Part shown: positions 6,113 to 11,575 of the stretch, piece by piece
How positions within the stretch are numbered: the first letter of the stretch is position 1
How the letters are laid out: the number at the start of each line of letters is the position of its first letter
Source: Flavobacteriales bacterium
Lineage (GTDB): Bacteria > Bacteroidota > Bacteroidia > Flavobacteriales > Flavobacteriaceae
Length of the DNA stretch: 11,575 bases
Direction of reading: 5' to 3'
NCBI GenBank assembly: GCA_027008965.1
Contig: JALVDN010000157.1
Span: 1-11,575 of the forward strand
Translations under genes and position numbers: made by a program
The notes under the pieces: model-generated
Databases searched by the model: none
What the model was told of the DNA's origin: nothing
Seen by the model: the letters and a program-made list of their open reading frames with translations, nothing else

Positions 6113-6823
6113 ATGAATCTTTGTATTGACGTTGGAAATACTTCCATCAAATATCATTTGTTTGAAAACGATATGTTTATCCGTTCCTTTGTCAATCACT
6201 TTGAGTGGCATGACTATAACATTAAACGGGCTATCCTTTCTGTTGTAGGACCCGAACCTCAATCCGTCATATCCATTTTGAAAACAAAACAAATTCCTTA
6301 TTTATTCGTTCATTCAAAAATCAAATTGCCGTTTCAAATGCAATATAAAACACCCGAAAGCCTGGGCGCGGATAGAATTGCCTTGGTCGCAGGAGCGCTT
6401 AAAAACTATAAGCCACCTCTAATGATTATTGACGTGGGAACATGCATTACTTATGATTACGTAAATGAAAACCTCCAATATCCGGGAGGCGCCATCTCTC
6501 CCGGTTTGATGACACGCTTCAAATCATTGAATCAATACACCGATAAACTTCCTTTACTGAATATCCCACGGGAAATTCCTCCCATTGTAGGGGGAAATAC
6601 AATTGAATCCATTAATTCGGGAGTGGTAAATGGAGTGATCAATGAAATAAAAGGTTTTATTAATAGTTGGAAACAAAATTATCCTGATGCAAAGGTGATT
6701 TTGACGGGTGGAGATGCTTCTTTCTTGCATAGCTCTTTAAAAAATATGATATTTGCCATTCATAATAATCTTTTAGCCGAAGGATTAAATTATTTACTGA
6801 AAATTAATACAAGCAACGAATGA
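6113..6823 (+). CDS. coaX: Type III pantothenate kinase
   Basis: A 236-residue CoaX, which phosphorylates pantothenate in the first committed step of coenzyme A synthesis in the cytoplasm. ASKHA-fold motifs are present in order: the phosphate-binding CIDVGNTSIK (4-13, with the catalytic-site Asp6), SLGADRIALVAGA (83-95), the second phosphate motif IIDVGTCITYDYV (105-117), GGAISPGL (125-132), the NTIESINSGVVNG helix (162-174) and LTGGDA (197-202). The length is typical for Bacteroidota CoaX. The ATG at 6113 gives the standard N-terminus. The TGA stop overlaps the next ATG (ATGA), so the outer-membrane gene downstream is probably translationally coupled. It is the first gene of a five-gene run that otherwise encodes envelope proteins. 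Confidence 0.96.
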   Translation: MNLCIDVGNTSIKYHLFENDMFIRSFVNHFEWHDYNIKRAILSVVGPEPQSVISILKTKQIPYLFVHSKIKLPFQMQYKTPESLGADRIALVAGALKNYKPPLMIIDVGTCITYDYVNENLQYPGGAISPGLMTRFKSLNQYTDKLPLLNIPREIPPIVGGNTIESINSGVVNGVINEIKGFINSWKQNYPDAKVILTGGDASFLHSSLKNMIFAIHNNLLAEGLNYLLKINTSNE

Positions 6824-8070
6824 CATCATTTAACAAGAAATACCGGATAATTATTCTGTTTACCATATGGCTGGGAGCCATGCATGCGCAAGACGGTTCG
6901 CTCTCACCGTACTCTTTTTTTAAATATGGAGATGAAGTTTCTCCACAAATCATCCATAATTCCGGAATGGGCCATTTGGATTTCTACAATGATTCCATAC
7001 GCTATAATTTCCTCATACCATCATCTTTGGCCAATTTAAAATATGTGAACTATTCATTGGCTTTAAGTCAACATACATATAAACTTTTTTCGGCCAATGC
7101 ACAATCCAAAGGTGGTATTTTCCTCACGCCTTACATTAGTATGGGAATTCCCATAGAAGGTATCGGAGGAGTAGGAATAGGTTTCAGACCTTTTTCTTCT
7201 ACCGGATTTTTACTCAAAAAGGATTTCCCCGACAAAACCGTGGCCAAAACAGGTGAGGGTGGTCTCAATCAATTTTTTATTTCTGCAGGAATAAAAGTTT
7301 ATAAAGGCTTGAACCTCGGCTTCGGTTATGATTATTATTTCGGACATAAATTGGTCCGTTATATCACCCATCATCAAGATGTTTACACCATCACCCGGCA
7401 ATTGGACGACGCCGTTTACACCGGTTCGGGTTTTCACTTTTCCGCCGATTATACCGGAAAAGCCGGGTCATTATATTATAAAACAGCTTTCAGATATCAA
7501 AGCCAGTCCCATTTGAAGGCACATTTCACCCGCACACTTCAACTCAGCAATAATGCATACGGGTCGGAAATAATAACCGATGAACAAGTTTTAAGAAACG
7601 ATACGGTTTCCTTGATCATTCCTCCCTCATATAGTTTGGGTATAGGTGTAGGACAAATGAAAAAATGGTTTGCCGGAATCGAATACACCCAAACCGACTG
7701 GCAATTATATAATGATGATTTCTTCTCCACAAATGATATGGCCTATACACAATCCAAATCCTTTAAAGCCGGTGGGTATTTCATTCCTGACTACAGACTC
7801 CATGCTCCTTATTGGAAAAGAATTACGTATAAAGCAGGTTTTTATTCACAAAGCGGGAGTTTGTCCATTCAAAATCAACAAGTTAATGAGATTGGCATAA
7901 CTTTTGGTCTATCCTTTCCGCTAGGTGGTTATTTTACCAAAATCGATGTAGGAATGGAGTATATTAACCGGGGAAAAACATCGGGAATATTAGTAAAAGA
8001 AAACATTTTCGGATTAAAAATAGGATTATCACTCAACGATAAATGGTTTAGAAAACGAAAAATTAATTAA
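6820..8070 (+). CDS. Outer-membrane beta-barrel protein, conserved after coaX in Flavobacteriia
   Basis: A 416-residue protein with a signal peptide (hydrophobic about 9-20, likely cleavage after AMHA at residue 23). The mature N-terminus starts GSLSPYSFFKYGDE, and the rest alternates Gly- and aromatic-rich strands: GIFLTPYISMGIPIEG, GVGIGFRPFSSTGF, GEGGLNQFFISAGIKVYKG, GGYFIPDYRLHAPYWKR, and INEIGITFGLSFPLGGYF-like segments. It ends with LKIGLSLNDKWFRKRKIN, whose strand-plus-basic tail is a recurrent end of this family. I recognise the family from the same position in flavobacterial genomes, where it is usually annotated as hypothetical or as an outer-membrane/transport protein; no function is established to my knowledge. 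It starts inside the coaX stop (ATGA) and ends 2 bases before the TPR gene, so it belongs to the same transcript. A FadL-like role is possible but unsupported. Confidence 0.85.
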   Translation: MTSFNKKYRIIILFTIWLGAMHAQDGSLSPYSFFKYGDEVSPQIIHNSGMGHLDFYNDSIRYNFLIPSSLANLKYVNYSLALSQHTYKLFSANAQSKGGIFLTPYISMGIPIEGIGGVGIGFRPFSSTGFLLKKDFPDKTVAKTGEGGLNQFFISAGIKVYKGLNLGFGYDYYFGHKLVRYITHHQDVYTITRQLDDAVYTGSGFHFSADYTGKAGSLYYKTAFRYQSQSHLKAHFTRTLQLSNNAYGSEIITDEQVLRNDTVSLIIPPSYSLGIGVGQMKKWFAGIEYTQTDWQLYNDDFFSTNDMAYTQSKSFKAGGYFIPDYRLHAPYWKRITYKAGFYSQSGSLSIQNQQVNEIGITFGLSFPLGGYFTKIDVGMEYINRGKTSGILVKENIFGLKIGLSLNDKWFRKRKIN

Positions 8071-8072
8071 GT

Positions 8073-9455
8073 ATGAAAAAATATGTAGTTATTTTATTGG
8101 TTTTCGGATGGCTGAGTAACTTCATTGCTCAAGACACGATTGAAAACAACAATAATCCTCAATGCTCACAATGGTTGAGCGTGATGCATGAATTCGTCAA
8201 GTCAAAAAATTATGACGAGGCCTATACTTATTTTGAAAAATTACATCAACATTGCCCTGATTTCAATAAAGCTATTTATGTAGATGGTGTGCGTATTTTC
8301 AAAGCCAAATACAAAGAAGAAAAAGATGCCACCAAGAAAAAGGAATATGCACAAAAAATTGTGGAACTATATAATGAAAGGCTTAAACTTTTCCCCGATC
8401 CTTCCGGAAAAGTGAAACATGACAAAGCCGTAATGATGTTCATCTATAAAGTTGGTTCCGAAGATGAAATCTACAATATTTTATCCAATGTATTCAAAAA
8501 TCATCCTGAATCTTTCACGCATCCGAAAGCCTACTTGGCGCTTTTCAAAGCACAAGTGAATAAATACAAAAAAGGTGAAGTGAAATTGGAAGAAGTCTTT
8601 GATCTTTATGATGATTTGACCGATCATTTGAATGCTACCATCGATAAAATGACCAAAGAATTTGAAGAGCTTAGTGCTAAAAACGAAGAAGACTTGACCC
8701 GTTCGGAATCCTATAAAAAGCACGCTCTATCAGTAAACTTACCCGCTATGTCCAAAGTTTACACCTATATGGATCAAACGCTGGGAGAATTGGGTGACTG
8801 TAAGACCTTGGTTCCTTTATACGAAAAGAATTTTGCAGAAAACAAAAACAACACCAAATGGCTCAAACGAGCGGCCGGACGCTTGGCTGATAAAGATTGT
8901 ACGAATAACAATATCTTTGTGAAGATTGTAGAAGAATTGAACAGAATCGAACCATCAGCCAAATCTTCCATGTATTTGGCCATCCGTGCCAAAAAATCGG
9001 GTCAATACAAAAAAGCAATGGATTATTATAAACACGCTTTGACATTGACCAATAATCCTTATGAAAAAGCCAAATTATATTATAGCATGGCTGTGTTGGC
9101 CGCCAAAAAAATGGGTAATAAATCATTGGCCAGAACCTATGCTTTGAAGGCTTTGGAATATAAACCTTCCATGGGAGCGGCCTATCTGTTGATTGCTTCG
9201 CTTTATGCTAAGAGCGCCAATGAATGTGGCAATACCAAATTTGAAAAGCTAGCCGTTTACTGGAAAGCCGCAGAAATGGCCGAAAAAGCCGCCAAAGTGG
9301 ATCCCACCGTAAAAAGAAAAGCACTTAAATTGGCCGCCGAATACCGCAAAAGAGCGCCTTCTAAGAAAGAGATTTTCTTGAACAACATGGGTGGAAAAAT
9401 CATCAAATTTGATAAATGCTGGGTAGGCGGAAGCGTTAGAGTTCCTTCAAACTAA
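8073..9455 (+). CDS. Periplasmic TPR protein
   Basis: A 460-residue protein with a signal peptide (about 1-20, ending NFIAQ|D) and no later membrane segment, so it should be periplasmic. Helical repeats dominate. A clear TPR block lies at about residues 297-385 (YLAIRAKKSGQYKKAMDYY, AKLYYSMAVLAAKKMG, AAYLLIASLYAKSA), with weaker helical pairs at 37-60 and 95-165. Residues 395-428 form an Ala-rich helix (YWKAAEMAEKAAKVDP), and the end APSKKEIFLNN plus IIKFDKCWVGGSVRVPS is a conserved C-terminal signature of this Bacteroidota TPR family. Cys31, Cys61, Cys243, Cys276, Cys385 and Cys449 could form disulfides in the periplasm (inference). It lies 2 bases after the barrel gene and 5 bases before lptC. 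A scaffold or assembly role for an envelope complex is a reasonable guess only. Confidence 0.87.
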   Translation: MKKYVVILLVFGWLSNFIAQDTIENNNNPQCSQWLSVMHEFVKSKNYDEAYTYFEKLHQHCPDFNKAIYVDGVRIFKAKYKEEKDATKKKEYAQKIVELYNERLKLFPDPSGKVKHDKAVMMFIYKVGSEDEIYNILSNVFKNHPESFTHPKAYLALFKAQVNKYKKGEVKLEEVFDLYDDLTDHLNATIDKMTKEFEELSAKNEEDLTRSESYKKHALSVNLPAMSKVYTYMDQTLGELGDCKTLVPLYEKNFAENKNNTKWLKRAAGRLADKDCTNNNIFVKIVEELNRIEPSAKSSMYLAIRAKKSGQYKKAMDYYKHALTLTNNPYEKAKLYYSMAVLAAKKMGNKSLARTYALKALEYKPSMGAAYLLIASLYAKSANECGNTKFEKLAVYWKAAEMAEKAAKVDPTVKRKALKLAAEYRKRAPSKKEIFLNNMGGKIIKFDKCWVGGSVRVPSN

Positions 9456-9460
9456 GCATA

Positions 9461-10024
9461 TTGAAAACCTTGTTAAATAAATTATTCATCATAGCCGTTT
9501 TCTTTCAAACGGCTATGATTGTTTCATGCCAAAAACAAAACCGCGAAGCCAACCGGCTTTTCACCCAAAAAAAGATGGTCCTGCCCGATGCCACCATACA
9601 TGATATCAAAGCCTACTACACCCTGAAAGGAAATGTTAGTTTGATACTTGAAGCTCCCGTTATGGAAGATTATTCGGGGAACGTTGATTTTCCTTATCAA
9701 ATGTTTCCAAAAAACGTTCATATTACCATTTTGAATCCCGAAACCAACGAAAAAACCTTCATCACAGCCGACACAGCTGTGCTATACAAAAAAACCGAAC
9801 TGACCGAACTCATCGGCAAGGTGAAAATCAGAAACGAGAAAGAGGAATCGCTCACTACCTCACATTTATTTTGGGATAAAAAGAATGACCATATTTTTAC
9901 GGATAAAAAAGTTATCTTTAAAAGAAAAAACGAATACATCAGAGGGACTGGATTTGATTCCAACATGAAATTTACCAACGCAAGAGTGAACAACGTGGAA
10001 GGTCTGGTGCATGTAAAAAATTAA
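9461..10024 (+). CDS. lptC: LPS export component LptC (lipoprotein form), TTG start
   Basis: A 187-residue LptC/YrbK family protein, part of the bridge that carries lipopolysaccharide from the inner-membrane LptBFG transporter toward LptA/LptD. The N-terminus reads as a lipoprotein signal: basic start, hydrophobic 8-21 and lipobox IVSC with Cys23. This is the Bacteroidota arrangement, whereas E. coli LptC keeps a membrane anchor. The beta-jellyroll repeats are seen in ITADTAVLYKKTELTELIGK and LTTSHLFWDKKNDHIFTDK, closing with IRGTGFDSNMKFTNARV. The start is TTG at 9461, 5 bases after the TPR stop; no ATG lies upstream in frame and the next Met (residue 19) would remove the signal peptide. A perfect 13-bp hairpin covers codons 10-20. 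Confidence 0.9.
   Translation: MKTLLNKLFIIAVFFQTAMIVSCQKQNREANRLFTQKKMVLPDATIHDIKAYYTLKGNVSLILEAPVMEDYSGNVDFPYQMFPKNVHITILNPETNEKTFITADTAVLYKKTELTELIGKVKIRNEKEESLTTSHLFWDKKNDHIFTDKKVIFKRKNEYIRGTGFDSNMKFTNARVNNVEGLVHVKN
9488..9519 (+). promoter_or_regulatory. Perfect 13-bp hairpin in the start region of lptC
   Basis: ATCATAGCCGTTT (9488-9500), a 6-base loop TCTTTC, and AAACGGCTATGAT (9507-9519) are exact reverse complements. The hairpin lies 27 bases after the TTG start, inside signal-peptide codons. There is no run of T after it, so it is not a standard terminator. It may affect lptC translation or mRNA stability inside the operon. Confidence 0.6.
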
Positions 10025-10028
10025 TCCT

Positions 10029-11291
10029 ATGGATCAGTGGATTTTTATCACCATCGGGTTGTTGCTACTTATGTCGGCATTTTTTTCAGGCATGGAAATA
10101 GCTTATGTGACTTCCAATAAGCTCAAACTTGAACTGGATAAAAAAGAAAACCATTTCAACAGCAGGTTCCTGCGAAAAATAGCCGACAAACCGGCGGAAT
10201 TTATTACCACCATGTTGGTGGGCAATAATATTGCATTGGTGCTATATGGTATTTATACCGGAAAATTGATTACCGACATCATCAACCGCTACTATCCGGG
10301 TATCGGAGATTTTACGAGTTTGATCATTCAAACCCTCATCTCGGGAATCATCATATTGTTGTTGGCCGAATTTCTTCCCAAAATAGTGTTTCAAATCTAT
10401 TCCAATACTTTTTTGAAAGCATTTGCACTCCCCACTTATTTAATTTATGTTGTGCTACGGCCCGTGTCATGGGTGGTCATCAAAATATCAAACTTCATCA
10501 TACGCCTATTTGCTGGGAATCAGGATGAAAACTTTGAAATTTCGCTCACCAAATCCGAATTAAGAAAATATTTGGATAAACAAATACAAGAAGAAAATCA
10601 TGGTCAATCCACCGAACCCGAAATGGAAATTTTTACCAATGCGCTTGAATTTAGCGATGTCAAAGTGCGTGAAATCATGGTGCCGCGCACCGATATTTTA
10701 GCTTTGGATATTCATGCGGACCCTGAAGAATTGCAAAAACTTTTCAAACAATCGGGGCATTCTAAAATTTTGGCCTACGATGGCAATATTGACCATATTG
10801 TAGGTTATTTTCACTTTTATGACCTTTTTAAAAAGCCTCGTAAACTCAAAGACATCCTCCGCAAGGTGCTTATGGTGCCAGAAACCATGTCTGTGATGGA
10901 TTTGTTGAAACTGATGAACAAAAAGAAAAAGAGTATTGCCGTGGTGTTTGATGAATACGGCATTACTTCAGGATTGGTGACTTTGGAAGATATTATGGAA
11001 AAAATCTTTGGTGAGATAGAAGACGAACATGACAAAGAAGAACTCACCGAAAAACAACTGGACGAAAACACCTATTTGTTCTCCGCTAAACTCAATGTGA
11101 AAGAAATCAATGACAAATATCGCTTGAACCTGCCCGAAAATGAAGATTTTGAAAGTTTGGGCGGATATGTATTGGAACTTTTCGGTCGGATTCCGGAAAC
11201 CGGCGATAGTGCCGAAGATGACGAATATATCTATACCATCACCAAAGGGAGTGACAAGCACGTGGAAGAAATTGAATTGAAGAAGAAATAA
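10029..11291 (+). CDS. CNNM/CBS/CorC-HlyC domain membrane protein (hemolysin C / CorC family)
   Basis: A 420-residue protein with the standard three-part layout. The CNNM (DUF21) membrane domain covers about residues 1-160, with helices near 4-24, 60-78, 97-119 and 132-155 and the family motifs FFSGMEIAYVTSNKLKLE (18-35), TMLVGNNIALVLYG (61-74) and LAEFLPKIVF (112-121). A CBS pair covers about 213-333, with VREIMVPRTDI (213-223) and VVFDEYGITSGLVTLEDIME (305-324). The CorC_HlyC transporter-associated domain covers about 343-418. Relatives handle Mg2+/Co2+ export or are annotated as hemolysins; the latter label is historical. The related gliding protein GldE shares this layout, but this context (after lptC, 4-base gap) suggests the general family instead. 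It is the last gene of the run. Confidence 0.93.
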   Translation: MDQWIFITIGLLLLMSAFFSGMEIAYVTSNKLKLELDKKENHFNSRFLRKIADKPAEFITTMLVGNNIALVLYGIYTGKLITDIINRYYPGIGDFTSLIIQTLISGIIILLLAEFLPKIVFQIYSNTFLKAFALPTYLIYVVLRPVSWVVIKISNFIIRLFAGNQDENFEISLTKSELRKYLDKQIQEENHGQSTEPEMEIFTNALEFSDVKVREIMVPRTDILALDIHADPEELQKLFKQSGHSKILAYDGNIDHIVGYFHFYDLFKKPRKLKDILRKVLMVPETMSVMDLLKLMNKKKKSIAVVFDEYGITSGLVTLEDIMEKIFGEIEDEHDKEELTEKQLDENTYLFSAKLNVKEINDKYRLNLPENEDFESLGGYVLELFGRIPETGDSAEDDEYIYTITKGSDKHVEEIELKKK

Positions 11292-11415
11292 ATTTGGTTC
11301 AGGGAATCTTTGAAAAATAATTTTTTTCACTTAAGCCTAAGAATTTTAGCGCCAGGGATGGGAGCGATATGAGGCGAAGGGCAAGCCCGGGCGGTGCTTC
11401 AAACATAAAATATAC

Positions 11416-11435
11416 GACCAAGTTTTGGTCTTTTT
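11416..11435 (+). terminator. Possible intrinsic terminator inside element B
   Basis: GACCAA, loop GTT, TTGGTC, then TTTTT. The 6-bp stem with a U-tract on the plus strand could end the coaX-to-CorC transcript about 125-145 bases after the stop codon. The stem is short and half A/T, so strength is uncertain, and it may simply be part of the repeat. Confidence 0.4.
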
Positions 11436-11452
11436 GCCTATAACGGCATTGA

Positions 11453-11489
11453 CCATCCTTGCCATAGCTTCGGCTATGCCTACGGATGG
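11453..11489. repeat. Stem-loop with cUUCGg tetraloop
   Basis: CCATCC (11453-11458) pairs with GGATGG (11484-11489) and, after an internal loop, CATAGC (11463-11468) pairs with GCTATG (11473-11478) around TTCG. C(UUCG)G is the unusually stable RNA tetraloop, so as RNA this apex would fold well. It forms the centre of element B. Confidence 0.6.
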
Positions 11490-11575
11490 CCGGCTTTGTT
11501 CTCGACAAAAATAACTACAACGTTATTCTACATTTTATACTTGAAGCACCGCCATGTTTTTGTGCTTGTGAGGAT

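Larger units (their letters stand above)
11346..11575. repeat. Nested inverted-repeat element (element B), runs off the window
   Basis: Downstream of the CorC-like gene lies a gene-free, hairpin-rich stretch starting near TTTAGCGCCAGGGATGGGA. A long imperfect inverted repeat pairs 11390-11414 with 11529-11553 (22 of 25 positions, the outer 13, GGCGGTGCTTCAA, being exact). Between the arms are three hairpins: GACCAA/TTGGTC (11416-11430), CCATCC...GGATGG with inner CATAGC/GCTATG (11453-11489), and AATAAC/GTTATT (11510-11527). The element looks like a dispersed palindromic repeat or a non-autonomous mobile element; I recall GCGCCAGGGAT-type intergenic repeats in Bacteroidota, not verified here. 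The minus-strand reading frame across it (11299-11508) has no recognisable content. Confidence 0.6.

Noticed and set aside
6070..6150. N-terminal extension of the T9SS-sorted protein up to 6150
   Set aside because: It would overlap the coaX start and lacks a signal peptide at the right place; the Met codons at 6069/6063 give a normal signal sequence.
10029..11291. Gliding-motility protein GldE
   Set aside because: The domain layout is shared, but the gene sits in the coaX-lptC context and I see no gld neighbours; a general CorC/HlyC family name is safer.
11299..11508. Open frame of 69 codons (minus) across element B
   Set aside because: It runs through hairpin-rich repeat sequence and resembles no protein family I know.
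1..11575. CRISPR arrays, tRNA or rRNA genes, integrases, transposases, toxin-antitoxin or defence genes
   Set aside because: None was recognised on either strand; the coding content is core housekeeping and envelope genes.

Overview
The window reads as chromosomal DNA of a Bacteroidota, most likely a Flavobacteriia-like organism. The support is an AT-rich sequence, a PorP/SprF-family type IX secretion (T9SS) protein, a secreted protein with a T9SS type A sorting tail, the Bacteroidota-specific small protein DUF4295 next to rpmG, an LptC lipoprotein of the Bacteroidota type, no Shine-Dalgarno-like spacing before genes, and promoter -7 boxes of the form TAnnTTTG. I see no phage, insertion sequence, CRISPR array, tRNA or rRNA gene.

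Layout. (1) 2-538, plus strand: the C-terminal part of a dipeptide epimerase cut by the window edge. It runs tail to tail into a small four-helix membrane protein (533-964, minus). (2) 965-1341: a gene-free stretch holding a promoter box, a GC-richer palindromic repeat-like element (about 1029-1184) and a 13-base T run. (3) 1342-6069, all minus strand: read in the direction of transcription, a T9SS-sorted CxxCH protein, then the ribosomal run rpsF-rpsR-rplI-rpmB-rpmG-DUF4295, closed by a strong intrinsic terminator, then ftsY, then a PorP/SprF-family protein. (4) 6113-11291, plus strand: a tightly packed five-gene run with overlaps or gaps of at most 5 bases. It holds coaX, an outer-membrane beta-barrel, a periplasmic TPR protein, lptC, and a CNNM/CBS/CorC-type membrane protein. 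(5) 11292-11575: a gene-free tail filled by nested inverted repeats and hairpins that runs off the window.

How the genes work together. The minus-strand cluster is translation and membrane-targeting housekeeping: ribosomal proteins S6, S18, L9, L28 and L33, then the SRP receptor FtsY. The plus-strand cluster starts with coenzyme A synthesis and continues with four envelope proteins (barrel, TPR protein, LptC, CorC-like), which suggests an envelope-assembly operon built around LPS transport. The barrel and TPR proteins belong to families I recognise but whose function is not established, so they are the best candidates for new biology.

The most notable non-coding signals are: a terminator whose U-tract runs directly into the ftsY promoter box; three identical perfect TATATTTG boxes on the minus strand; a perfect 13-bp hairpin inside the signal-peptide codons of lptC, just after its TTG start; and the two palindromic intergenic elements. 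Apart from these the window is ordinary core genome. I do not see a convincing new defence or mobile system.
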